From Solenopsis invicta (Eukaryota > Arthropoda > Insecta > Hymenoptera > Formicidae), in assembly GCF_016802725.1 (NCBI RefSeq), contig NC_052672.1, forward strand, positions 1,518,749 through 1,582,748: 64,000 nucleotides of DNA, given 5' to 3'. The notes under the pieces are model-generated. The model was not told the DNA's origin. It saw nothing but the letters and a program-made list of their open reading frames with translations, and searched no databases. Below, one piece after another: positions 38,527-49,912 of the stretch. The translations under genes were made by a program, and so were the position numbers. Numbering within the stretch: the stretch's first letter is position 1; each line of letters opens with the position of its first letter.

Positions 38527-38739
38527 CAATCATCGCGCTTACGAACTGACCTTCTTTTTCGGGTTGAGTAAAGAACGTACCGTCATTTTTTGTACACTTC
38601 GTCATGGTACGCGGTTGGAAAAGCTCTAATAATAAACGTATATTCTTAATCGCTGTGTGTCATTGTCATCCTATGCCATAGTAGTGGAACCAGGCATATA
38701 TACGCGGTTACAACCCACGCGACAACCAGACATCCCACA
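38470..38739 (+). repeat. Right LTR of the CsRn1-like element (270 bp)
   Basis: Starts TGTAGAGATTCTC and ends CATCCCACA. It differs from the left LTR at about 17 positions and a 2-bp indel. AATAAA near 38,631 is conserved. It is followed at once by the second GGCC. Confidence 0.92.
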
Positions 38740-38743
38740 GGCC
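38740..38743. repeat. Target-site duplication GGCC, right
   Basis: Matches 33,849-33,852. Minisatellite sequence resumes directly after it. Confidence 0.85.
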
Positions 38744-41700
38744 CGAAATAGGTGACTCCCTCTAATGGAGGTCATGCCCGTGCCAAAGAAAGACGCCGCG
38801 ACTCGATATTTACAGAAGAGTGCAATTTGGCCCGCCGAAGGTTACGCCCGCACACGGAGGTTACGCCAGTTCCGGGAAGTGACGCACGTGAGAAAACAAC
38901 ACGGCGCTACTGGACCTTACGGCAGAGAGTGCAATTCGACCCACCGGACGTGAAGCCCGCTATAGGTGACGCCCGTACCAAAAAAACACGCCTCGACTCG
39001 AAATTACGGAAGAGTGCAGTTCGGTCCGCCAGAGGTGACGACCGCTTCCGGAGGTGACGCCCGCAGCTGGCGATGACTCCCGTGAGAAAGCAACACGCCG
39101 CGAATCCACTTTACGGTAGATAGTTCGATTCGGCCGAAAGTGACGCTACCGGAGGTGACGTCTGTCCGAAAGCAAGACGCTGCGAATTGACTTTACGGTT
39201 GAGAGTGCGATTCGGGCCGCAGGAGGTCACGCACACTCACGGAGATGAGGCCCGCTCGTGGAGGTGACGCCCGCACACGGAGGTTGCGACCGTCCCCTGA
39301 AGTGAAGCCCGTTCCCGGAGGTTACGCCCGTGCGAAAGCAACACGCCGCGAATTAGCAATACCATTGAGTGTGCTATTCGGCCTGCCGGAAGTGACGTCC
39401 GCGACCGGAGATGAAGCCGGTGCGAAAGCAACACGCCGCGGCTCGATTGTACGGTAAAGAGTGCGATTCAGCCCACTGGAGGTGAAGCCCGCACACGCAG
39501 ATGATGCTAGTTACGGAGGTAACGCTCGTTTCCGGAGGTGACGCCTGTTCCCGGAGAAGACGCGCGTGCGATAGCAAAAGCCGCTAATTGCCTTTAGGGT
39601 AGAGTGGGCGATTCGGCCAGCCGGAGTTTCCGCCCGCTACCGGAGGTGACGCCCGTGCGAAAGGAACACGCCGCTACTCGACTTTACGGGAATGTGCGAT
39701 TTGGACCAGCGAAGGTGAAGCACGTTACCTGAGGTGACGCCCGTGCAAAAGCAACACGACGTAAATTGTCATAACCGTAGAGAGTGCGATTTCGCCTGCC
39801 GGAGGTGACGCTTGATCCCGGAGGTGATGCCGTTACCCGGAGGAGACGCCCGTTCACGGAGGTAACGCACGTGTGAAAGCAACACGCCGCGACTCGACCT
39901 TACGGTAGAGACTGCGATTCGGCCCAAAGGAGGTGACTGCATCTAATGGAGGTAACGGCCAAAAAAACACGCCGCGACTCGAATTTACGGAAGAGTGCAA
40001 TTTGACCCGCCGGAAGTTACGCCCGCTCCCGGAGGTGACGACCAAATCCAGGAAATGTCGCCCGTGCAAAAGCAACACGCCGCGATTCGACTTTAAGGTA
40101 GAGAGTGCGATTCGGCCCGCTGGAGGTGACGCCCGCTCTCAGAGGTGACGCCCGCTTTCAGAGGTGACGCCCGAACCCGGGGGTGAGGCCCGATCCCGAA
40201 AATGACGCCCGTGCGACACAATATTCCGCGACTCGACTATTCGGTTGAGAATGCGATTCGGCCCGAAAGAGGTGACTCCATCTAATGGAGGTCACGCCCG
40301 TGCCAAAAAAACACGCCGCGACTCGAATTGATGGAAGAGTGGTATTAGGCCCGGCGGAAGTAACGCCCGCTCCCGTAGATGACGCCCGCACCCAGAGGGA
40401 ACGCCCGTTACCGGAGGTGAAACCCGTGAGAAAACAACACGCGGCGACTCAATTTTACGGTAGGTAGACGTTTGATTCGTACCGACGAAGGTGACGCCAG
40501 TTCCAGAGGTGACGCACTTGCTAAAGCAACACGCCGCGGATCGACCTTACGGTAGCGAGTTCAATTCGACCCGCCGGGTGGTGACGCCCGCTACTGAAGG
40601 TGAAGCCCGTGCCAAAGGAAACATGCAGCAAAGCGAATTTACGAAAGAGAGCAATTCGCCCACCCCCCCCCCCCCCCCCCCCGGGGGGGGACGACCACTT
40701 CCGAAGGTGACACCTGCACCCGGAGGTGTCGTCTGTCCCCGGAGGTGACGCCCGTCAGAAAGCAACACGCCGCTACTCGACTTTAGAGTAGAGAGTGTGA
40801 TTGGGCACGCCGGAGGTGACGCCCGCTACCGAAGGTGTCGCCGTTGGGAATGCAAAACGCCGCGAGTCAACTTTACGGTACAGAGTGCCATTTGGCCCGC
40901 CGAAAGTGGCGCCTGCTCCCAGAAGTAACGTTTACACAAGGTGGTAACGCCCGTTCCCGGAGATGACGCCCGTGGGAAAGCAACACGCCGCCAATCGACT
41001 TTACGATTGAGTGTGCTATTCGGCGCGCCGGAAGTGACTCCTGCTACCGGAGATGACGCCCGTGCGTAAGCAACACGCCGCGACTCGACTTTATGGTCGA
41101 GAGTGCGATTCGGCCCGCCGGAGGTGACGCCTGCTACGTAGGTGAGGCCCATTCGAAACCAACACGCCGCAAATCGACTTGAAGGTAGAGATTGCAATTC
41201 GGCCCGCCGGAGGTGACGCCCGCTACCGTAGGTAACGCCCGTGTGAAAGCAACACGCCGAGAATCGAATTATGGTAGAAAATGCGATTTGCACCGCCGGA
41301 GGTGACGCCCGTTCCCGGAGGTGACGCCCGTGCGAAAGCAAGACGCCGGGACTCGACTATACGGACGAGAGTGCGACTACTTCCTCCGGAGAAGTCACAG
41401 GCTCCCGGAAGTGATTCCCGCAACCGAAGGTGACGCCCGTTCCCGGAGGTGACGCCCGTTCCCGAAAGTGACGACTGTGCTATAGCAACACGCCGCAATT
41501 CGACTTTACGTAAGAGAGTGCAATTTGGACCAGCGCAAGAAATGCCCGCTCCCAGAGATGACGCTCCCACCCGGACGTGACGCCTGTGCCCGGAGGTGAC
41601 GCCTTCACCTGGAGCTGACGCCCGTTACCGGAGGTGACGCCCGTGCAAAAGCAACACGCCGATAATCGATTTTACGGTAGAGTGCGATTCGGCCCGCCGG

Positions 41701-44700
41701 TGGTGACGCCCGCAATCGGAGTTTACGCCTTGCGAAAGCAACACGCCGCGACTCGACTTTACGGTAGAGAGTTTGACTAGGCCCGTTGGAGATGCCGCTT
41801 GCTACCGGAGGTGCCGCCCGTGCGAAAGCAACACCCCACGATTTGACTTTATGGTAGAGAGTACGATCGGCCAGCCGGAGATGACGCCTGTGCGAAAGCA
41901 ACACGCAGCGACACGACTTTAAAGTAGAGAGTGCGATTTGGCTTGCCGGAAGTGACGCGCGCTCCCGGAGGTAACGGCCGCACCCGGAGTTGACTCCCGC
42001 TCCCGGTGGTAACGCTCATGCAAAAGCTACACGCCGCGACTCGATTTTACGGTAGAGAATACAATTCTGACCACCGGAGGTGACGCCCGCTCCCGGAGGT
42101 GACGCCCGCACACGGAAGTTGCCCTCGTTCACGGAGGTGACGCCCGTTCCCAGAAGCGACGTCCGTGCGAAAGCAATACGCCGCAAATCGACTTTACGAT
42201 TGAGTGTGCTATTTGGCCTGCAGGAAATGACGCCCGCTACCGGAGATGACGCCCGTGCAAAAGCAACACGCCGCATCTCAACTTTACGGTATAGAATGTA
42301 ATTTGGCCTACCTGAGATGACGCCCGATCCCGAAGGTGACGCCCGTACTCGGAGGTAACGCCCGTGTGAGAGCAACACGCTACGATTCGACTTTACGGTT
42401 GAGAGTGCGATTCCACCCATCGGAGGTAACGCCCGCTACCGCAGCTCCCGCCCGTGCAAAAGCAACACCCTGCGACTCGTCTTTACGGAATAGAGTGCAA
42501 TTTGGCCTGTCGGAGGTGACGCCCGTTCTCGGAGATGACGCCTGTACAAGAAGATGACAAACGTTCCCGTAGGTGACGCCCGCGCCAAAGCAACACGCCG
42601 CAACTCGACTTTACGGTAAAGAGTGCGATTAAGTCCACCGAAAAGTGACGCCCGCTCCCGGAGGTAACGCACGCACACGGAGATGCCGCCCGTTTCCGGA
42701 GGTGACGCCCGTTCCCGGAGGTGACGCCCGTGCAAAAACAACACGCGGCGAATCGACTTCACGGTAGAGAATATAATTCGGCCAACCGGAGTTAACGCCC
42801 ACTACAAGAAGTGACGCCCGAGCGTAAGCAACACGCCGCGAATCTACTTTACGGTAGATACTACGATTCGCCCATATGAAAGGTGACGCCCGCTCCCGGA
42901 GGTGACGCCCGCACACGGAAATGACGCCCGTTTCCGGAGGTGACTCCCGTTCCCGGAGGTGACGCCCGTGCGAAAACAATACGCGGCGAATCGACTTTAC
43001 GGTAGAGAGTGTGGATCCGCCAACCGGAGGTGACGCCCGTGCAAAAGCAACACGCCGCAAATCGACTTTACAGTAGAGTGGCTATTAGGTCTGCCGGAAA
43101 TGACGCCCGCTACCGGAGATGACGCCCGTGCAAAAGCAACACGCCGCGAATCGGCTTTACAGTAGAGTGGCTATTTGGCCCGCCGGAAATGACGCCCGCT
43201 ACCGGAGACGACGCCCGTGTAAAAGCAACACCCCGCTACTCGATTTTACAGTATAGACTGCGATTCGGACCGCCGGAGGTGACGCCCGCTCCCAGAGATG
43301 ATGTCCACACCCGGAGGTAACGCACGCTCCCGGAGGTGACGACCGAACACGGAGGTAACGTCCGTTCCCGTAGGTGACGCCCGTTGAAAAGCAACACGCC
43401 GCTATTCGGTTTTACGGTATAGAGTACGAATCGGCCCGCCCGAGGTGTCGACGCTCCCGGGGTTGACGCCCACCCCAGAGAAGACGCACGTTCCCGGATG
43501 TGACGTCAGTGGGAATGCAACACGCCGCGACTTGACTTTACGGTAGAGAGTGCGATTGTCCTCGCTGGAGGTGACGCCCGATACCGGAGGTCACGCCCGT
43601 GCGAAAGCAGCACTCCGCGACTCAAATTTTCATTAGATAGTGCGATTCGGCTCGCGGAGGTAACGCCCGCTCCCTTAGGTGACTACCAAACACGGAGGTA
43701 ACATCCGTTCGCGGAGGTGACGCCCATGCAAAAGCAACACGCCGCGATTCGACTTTACGGAAGAGAGTGCGATTCGGCCCGCCAGTGGTGAAGCCCGCTC
43801 TCGGAGGTGACGCCCGCACCCGGATGTGACTCCCGTTCCCGGAGGTGACGCCCGTTCTCGGAGGTGACACCCGGACGAAAGCAACACGTCGCGACTCGAC
43901 TTTACGTTAGAGAGTGCGATTCGCCCCATCGGAAGTAACGCGCCGTCTCGGAGGTGACGCCCTTGTGAATTCAACTCGCCGTGACTCAGCTTTACGGTAG
44001 AGAGTGCCATTCGTCCCGCTGGAAATGATGCCCGCTACCGGAGGTGACGCACGCACCAAGAGGTTACACCCGTTCCCGGAGGTGACGCCCGATCAAAAGC
44101 AACACGCCGCTACTCGACTTTACGGTATAGAATGCGAATCGGCCCGCCCTAGGTGACGATGCTCCCGGTGCTGACGCCCGCCCCGGAGAGGACGTCCGTT
44201 TCCGGATGTGACGCCCGCGGGAAAGCAACACGCCGCTACTTGACTTTACGGTAGAGAGTGCGATTGTCCCCGCCGGAGGTGACGTCCGCCACCGGAGATC
44301 ACGCCCGTGCAAAAGCATCACTCCGCGACTCAAATATGCAATAGAGAGTGCGATTTGGCACGCGGAGGTGACGCCCGCTCCCGGAGGTGACGACCGAACA
44401 CGGAGGTAACGTCCGTTCCCGGAGGTGACGCCCATGCGAAAGCAACACGCTGCGATTCGTCTTTACGGTAGAGAGTGCGATTCGGACCGTCGGAGATGAC
44501 GCCCGCCACTGGAGGTGACACCTGTAAGAAAACAACACGCTGCAACTCGACTTTACGGTAGAGAGTGCGATTCGGTCCGCTCGAGGTGACAACGCTCCCC
44601 GAGGTAACACCCGCACCCGGAGGGAAATCCCGTTCCCGGCGGTGACGCCCATTGGAAAGCAACACGCCGCAACTCGATTTTACGATAGAGATTGCGATTC

Positions 44701-44742
44701 GGCCCGGCGGAGGTGACCACCGCTACCGGAGGTTACAACCGC
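38744..44742. repeat. GC-rich composite minisatellite, main part
   Basis: Continuation of the array cut by the element, about 6 kb. Same two-part plan: one to about six 19-bp modules and the constant module with AAGCAACACGCCGCG and TTTACGGTAGAGAGTGCG. The shortest regular stretch is around 43,039-43,217, with unit lengths of 90 and 88 bp. Constant modules vary mainly by CG to CA or TG changes (GTGCGAAAG versus GTGCAAAAG, GCCGCGAC versus GCCGCAAC) and by GTAGAG versus TTGAG in the middle. The last recognisable unit ends at GGAGGTTACAACCG. Long minus-strand open frames are a by-product of the repeats. Confidence 0.92.
40663..40690. repeat. C(20)G(8) homopolymer block inside the minisatellite
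   Basis: Twenty C followed by eight G interrupt a unit between GCAATTCGCCCA and ACGACCACTTCC. It appears to have grown from the CCCGCCGGAGG that normally sits there. It is either a real slippage expansion able to form a hairpin or G-quadruplex on one strand, or an assembly or base-calling artefact. Confidence 0.9.
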
Positions 44743-45345
44743 CGTCAAAATCTGGCCGGTTATCCGATTATAAATTTCATGCACCGTCACAAGTACTCTC
44801 GGCCGTGCAGCGACCACGCGTCCTCATGGAGAGATGCCACGAAAACAATCGCGGAAGCGCGCCGAATGCAAAAACGGCGACGACGGACACGAAAATGAAC
44901 AGAGCTGTAGAGACTCTGACCACCAACTTGCCCGACGTCCAGGAGGCAACGGCGATGAGGACCAGCGACGCGCCATGCGAAACGAACCGTGAGAATATTG
45001 CGGAACCGTCCATGACACATACGGACTCACTGTAAATAAATAGCATTTAAGTTAAAGTTAATCGCTCAGCGGAAAGCCACCTTGTACATATCGACTATCA
45101 ATTTGAATATTATTTACTTTTACATATTACATTTTATTTTAATTTTTTATTTTTTATTTTCTATTTTTTTATTTTTTTACAAGTTTATCACGACATAAAA
45201 GCGTCCGTTTTAGTATAAGATCTTAGATTTTATGTTGAGTATGTTTGCATGTGTGTATGAATCGCTAAACAATTTCATTTATTAGCTACGGAAACTTGCA
45301 ACCAAGAAAAAGGTCGTTCGTAAATTTAATTACCAGCGATTTAAT
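44743..45345 (+). other. Unassigned segment after the minisatellite, with a short open frame
   Basis: From 44,743 the sequence is unique within the window. An open frame continues out of the last minisatellite unit; its first internal ATG is at 44,826 and it ends at TAA 45,033-45,035, about 69 residues rich in Thr, Asn, Ala and Glu (ending IAEPSMTHTDSL). I do not recognise it. The codons then give way to an AT-rich tract with TTTTATTTT runs (45,100-45,180). At about 45,350 a purine tract, CTGAGGGGGCGG, appears. The order coding tail, AT-rich stretch, purine tract and then an LTR-like segment would fit the 3' end of an LTR element truncated by the minisatellite; this is only an inference. Confidence 0.35.
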
Positions 45346-46143
45346 GAACCGCTGAGGGGGCGGTACCTTAGGACCCTTCCATGATTGCGATACGCAGAGT
45401 GGGAGGTGCGTTAAATCCGCGGGTCCACTTGCTTGGCGCTGCCGTTAGCAACGGCACTCGGGATTTCGACGACGAAGTGTACGGTCGGGACTGCGATCGC
45501 GGATGCATGGATTGCATCACGATTGCATCATCTCGCGCAAGAGATGAATAGAAGCGTACAACGAATACGTTCGCGAGTACCGCGAGTTTCGGGTACTTTT
45601 ATTTTATTTTCTTTATTCCGCGACGCGTAAAGCAATCAGTCGCAAAGAGATTTATTTATACGAGGGACAACATCGACGCGACTATGCGAGGGAGACGCGC
45701 GATGATTACGAGTGAATGAGCGAGTACGAGTGTGCGTGTTTAAGACAACAGATAGTTTAAGACAACAGATTTGTGATCGACAAACTTGCAAAAATTAAGT
45801 AGACTCGTTACTTTATATAAAGTAAACATTTATTTCGCCCGTCACGCAAATTCTAATTTTATTACCGCCGCGCTTGTGAGAGTGACAGAGAGAAGAGACA
45901 GGGCAGTCGAAGGAAAGAGAGAAACAGCACGAGGAAAAATCATCGAGCCGTTGGTGCTGCCGATGCGACGCCAAGCTGGAGGAGGTATTTCGCAGCAACG
46001 GCGACACGAGCAGACACCCGCTACCTGAGCGATCCGGTTTTGACACACTGAGACGCGCAAACAAGTAAAGGAGAAAATCGTGACGCAGTAAAGCCGGGAA
46101 TCGCGATTCATAATGACCTTCCCATTTATATGGTTAAAATGGG
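45346..46143 (+). repeat. Candidate 5' LTR of the AT-rich gypsy element
   Basis: The sequence between the purine tract at about 45,350 and the primer site at 46,144 has LTR-like parts: a TATA-type palindrome at 45,808-45,825, a direct repeat of TTTAAGACAACAGAT at about 45,740-45,772, and GC-rich sequence downstream. There is no second copy in the window to align, and neither end shows a clear TG...CA. The boundaries are a guess. Confidence 0.35.
45808..45825. promoter_or_regulatory. 18-bp perfect palindrome containing a TATA box
   Basis: TTACTTTATATAAAGTAA is its own reverse complement and contains TATATAA. It lies in the candidate LTR about 320 bp before the primer site, a plausible place for the element's promoter. 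Function is inferred. Confidence 0.45.
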
Positions 46144-46153
46144 TGGCGACCGC
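46144..46153 (+). other. Primer binding site TGGCGACCGC
   Basis: TGGCGACCG starts at 46,144, following TTAAAATGGG. I recall the same first nine bases as the tRNA-Arg-type primer site of 412/mdg1-like gypsy elements. The match rests on a short motif, but its place before a long leader and gag fits. Confidence 0.55.
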
Positions 46154-47817
46154 TAGGGATATTAACATAAATACATAAAAAAACTCGTGATTTCCGGGAA
46201 TGCCCGGCGATTTTCATCATTGTCCGGCTACAGTGATAATACGCACGGTCATTTCTTGTACAAATGCAGATCCTACAATCTCATTGCAACAGTACGACCC
46301 CCTTTTTTTCCTACCCCGCGAATGGCAACCGTGACAATTGTTGTTCACAAGAAAATACACTATAAAATATGATTTAGGAAAAATTTACGAGCATTCCCAT
46401 ACCCTATTATTATAACAAAATCCCAAAATACACTGTTTAACAAATTTTACAAATTTCAGAAAAGTAAAAAGTGCGCAAAAAGAAATGCTACGGTGTTAAA
46501 ACTACAATTAAACGACGCGAAAGATGATTACCGTCAATTAAATTTTAAAATCACGCAAAAATTCCAAAAAAAGTGGTAAAAACCGAATTTTAAAAATTAA
46601 TTGAAAAATTTAAAAAAGTCTGGAAAACGCTTTAAATCATTTATAAAAGTGACTGAAACTGTAGTATTAAAAATAACATTTACAAAAATATTCGATTTAT
46701 ATGGAAATTCCACGTAGAAACAGAGATTTCGCGAATTTTAAAATTGATAAAAATTTATACCGACAAAATTTTCAAACATTTTCAAAATAAACTCAGTGAA
46801 GTGAATAGTGCAGCGTAAAAACCAAAAATATTTTTCCCTAAAATGAATCCCTGCTCGAAATTTTCAAAATCAATAAAACTTAGAAAAATTTTGACAAAAA
46901 ATTTTACAAAAATTTAATTACGACACTATAATTAGCACAAACCGCTAGATCTCAACTAGACAAGTCTAATGACCCTAAACATATGTCCAAAAATTCATTA
47001 AATTCGAAAAATAGAATTTTAAAAATAAAATGCAAAATTTGCAAAATCTGCAAATTCAAACCAGACGTGATATAAAGACATTGGCATTCAATATTACAAT
47101 TTTAGCAACCATAGTAGTAATTATCGTACTGCTGACAATAATATTAATGCAGAAATATAATAATATATGAAATGATAAAATGCGAATACAAAATCACAAA
47201 TAATGCATGCTAATATTAATATAGACCATGATAATTGAATTTACCATTTGCTAATATACCATTTATTAATGATTTCATATGTGTGTAACTGAAATTATAA
47301 ATAATTTCTGTATGACTACTAATACAAATGACCAACATTAATTATAAATACAATTAAAACTCTAACGTTGCAGATGATTTTGATAAAAAGTATTGCTAGT
47401 TGCAGCACTTCCAAAGAACATATAAAATCATTTATGCAAATTAAGCAATAGATCAATTGTAATGTCTAGAAAATCAGAGATTGTAAAATTACATACATTA
47501 TAAAGTACATTAAAAAAAGCGAAGCCGTAAACAGCTAAAAAAATAGTTAACTTAATTAAGAAGTATACTGATATTATATAAAAACACAATAAAAGAAATA
47601 AAAGCTGCGTATACGCAGCTCACAGCGCGAAAACAGAAATTGTTTACACACAGATAATATAAGATACATGTACTAACGTTTAATATCTTACAGCAAGAGT
47701 AACAATACTTTGGAGAATGTTATTGTACATTTCTAGAGGTGCACAAGCCCATGAAAATATATAATATTATGAAAAAATACTTGTTATTAGAAATTCACAT
47801 TTTCAGCCGTCAATTCA

Positions 47818-48230
47818 CATAAGTGTCAAAAATAGACAAGCATATTTCTCAAAAAGTAACATTCCCAACACATACAGATTTTTATTCTAGCCACTTTCAT
47901 TACCACTAAGACTAGAGAAGAAAACAACAATTAACTTAATACAAAGCATATTATTATTTAACAAACTTACAAAGACTCAGTTTTGAATTTAATGACCGAC
48001 GAATGTCACATGTCAAAAATAGACAAGCAATTTTCTCAGTAATTAACATTCCCAGTATATACACACTTTTATTCTAACATCATTAGCAGTAAAACTAGAA
48101 AATAAAACAATAATTAAAACAATACAAAGCGTATTATGATTTTAAAAAGAAAAAAGACTCAATGTTGTACTTAGTGATCGACGAGTGTTACACATCAGAA
48201 ATAGACAAGCAGTTTTCTTAATAACCCTTA
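47818..48230. repeat. Diverged tandem repeat, about 185 bp x 2.2
   Basis: The phrase CAAAAATAGACAAGC recurs at 47,827, 48,014 and (as CAGAAATAGACAAGC) 48,196, giving spacings of 187 and 182 bp. Companion phrases AACATTCCCA, TTTTATTCTA and ATACAAAGC also recur in order. Copies differ by roughly a fifth of bases. Confidence 0.75.
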
Positions 48231-49102
48231 TTAGATTTTAAAATCACGCAAAAAGACATTCAAACTTTTAAACAAGATTTATTAGTACTGAACCTAGAAC
48301 AAAAACGTTAGTAGAGCCACTCCAAATTTTAAATCAAGTAATTCAACTTTATACCACATAGAATTTATTTCACCGACGAATATCAAAAAATTCTGATACT
48401 AAACATATTAGACAGAGAAAATTAACACACAACCAAGGTTCACAACTAATAGAAACGTACATTAAGATCACAAAGAAACAATAAACTAGATAAATAACAA
48501 TTTACATACCTACATATACATATTGTTGTATCCAATACGAAAAAAACCAATATACCAATACCCTATATCCAATATTATAATATAATATTCATATATATAA
48601 TCCAGTTAACATTATCATATTAAGTAATATACTATCATATAAATAATTAACAAAATTAGAATTAAACATTTAATAAAAATAAAAGTAAAATTGAGACTCA
48701 TATATGACAAATAAATATAATAAGTATTTAGATTAAGAAAATCATTAGTTTAATTCAAGTCGACACAGATATAGTTATATTTTCTTAATTATTTCTAAAC
48801 ATCAATTAAACTCTATATACTATAACTATCTCTTTATACTCTAACTTCAAATTTTGTGTGAATGAAATCTGGTACCAGTGAATGTAAAACTTTCCAATCT
48901 TACTAAAGCTTACTAAACTTTATTAAACTTTACTATACTATATCTTATTAATTCAACTATATCTAAATAACATCCAAAGTCGGCAAAATTCATATTTTAT
49001 TTCTGTTTATTATTTTACAAATTTCAATAACAATTAATAACATATACATATATATTACAAATTAAATAACACAATACCTTATACCTATATTTATTTCATT
49101 TA

Positions 49103-49104
<2 letters not shown>

Positions 49105-49133
<29 letters not shown>
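49105..49133. repeat. (AT)n microsatellite
   Basis: About 14 uninterrupted AT dinucleotides inside the AT-rich leader. Confidence 0.95.
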
Positions 49134-49137
<4 letters not shown>

Positions 49138-49385
49138 CATTACCAAAATTAATCCTATACAATATTTTAATCCTAAATAAAATAAAGAAAATCCCAAAAA
49201 CAATTTAATGTGTGTTTTACTATAGATATAAGAATTTAAACATTTTATTTACATATACATTATAATAACTATATATCATATATATTATGTACACACATAC
49301 TAATCAATATTAACCATTACAGATATCAATAGATAACTATATTTAGATTACATAATTGATAAATTAGCTCAAGTTAAGATGAAAA

Positions 49386-49775
49386 ATGAAATATAAAGGA
49401 CGATTAGTAGTCAAAGAATATTGCATTACCAACGGACAAATACCCAATTATACAAGCCAAACAGAGACACAACCGGATGAGAATTTGATAAACATCCAAC
49501 ATCAAGTTCCCGGAACATTAAGTTGTATTGCTAAAGCAGTTAAAGTAAAACATATAGGAACAAATTTCCGACATTATAGTAAAAACAACAAATATTACTG
49601 TACTATTACCAAAACATATTCAGTATTTGAAGAAATAATTATGCTAATAAATTATCTCACGGTAAGAGCAAACGCAACTGGAAAAGCAGCTATTGCCTTC
49701 CTCAAAGACAACAACAACATACTTAGATACCAATACGTACAAGCACAAGTTAATACAAATACGCAAGGAGTTTAA
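49386..49775 (+). CDS. Unrecognised 129-aa ORF upstream of gag
   Basis: An intact frame starting MKYKGRLVVKEYCITNG and ending NTNTQGV, TAA at 49,773-49,775. It stands about 140 bp before the decayed gag start. It contains three Cys (residues 13, 47 and 72) and many Lys, Asn and Thr; I see no signal peptide, no membrane segment and no zinc knuckle. In an AT-rich, stop-rich background a 129-codon frame is longer than neighbours but not proof of coding. It could be an accessory protein of the gypsy element, a remnant of an older Gag N-terminus, or chance. No function can be given. Confidence 0.4.
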   Translation: MKYKGRLVVKEYCITNGQIPNYTSQTETQPDENLINIQHQVPGTLSCIAKAVKVKHIGTNFRHYSKNNKYYCTITKTYSVFEEIIMLINYLTVRANATGKAAIAFLKDNNNILRYQYVQAQVNTNTQGV

Positions 49776-49912
49776 TTCGAAGAAAAGGACTAAATTTTGC
49801 TATTACAAACACGTGTAATTTGTCTATACGTAGATTGGCGCGAGCGATTCTAAATAAGACGCGCGTGAACAAAACTGATTGCGATAGCACACGATAGCAA
49901 CAGTCTCGAATA

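Larger units (their letters stand above)
33853..38739 (+). mobile_element. CsRn1/Kabuki-like Ty3/gypsy retrotransposon, degenerate
   Basis: A 4.9-kb LTR element with 272/270-bp LTRs, a tRNA-Trp-like primer site, gag, protease, RT, RNase H and integrase in that order, flanked by GGCC. Assignment to the CsRn1 clade rests on the primer site, the CWYH...FG gag knuckle and the integrase stretch LIGLRTCYKEDIRASTAEL. Multiple nonsense codons and frameshifts, plus a catalytic Asp-to-Asn change in RT, make it inactive. The LTRs differ at about 17 bases plus a 2-bp indel, roughly 6%, so the insertion is not recent. A 186-bp tandem duplication sits just inside the right LTR. Confidence 0.88.
46154..49385 (+). 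other. AT-rich leader of about 3.2 kb, no gene recognised
   Basis: Very AT-rich sequence between the primer site and the first ORF. No coding region with a recognisable product and no second transposon is visible. It contains a diverged tandem repeat of about 185 bp (47,818-48,230), an (AT)n microsatellite (49,105-49,133), and many A-rich runs separated by TTTTCAAAA-type words. Its base composition resembles the spacer parts of the same element, so I treat it as the leader, but an unrelated AT-rich insertion cannot be excluded. Confidence 0.5.

Noticed and set aside
38752..44665. Long minus-strand open frames with SHGRHLRERASPP-type repeats in the GC-rich minisatellite
   Set aside because: GC-rich repeats have few stops; 19-bp modules change frame with each copy, and the same peptide appears in several frames. 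No start context or conserved end.
44777..45046. Overlapping minus-strand frames of 68-89 aa with hydrophobic stretches
   Set aside because: Three frames over the same bases and no recognisable product; likely chance in a GC-richer island.
46187..46372. 61-aa plus-strand frame just after the primer site
   Set aside because: Short, no similarity I recognise, and the leader around it has no coding character.
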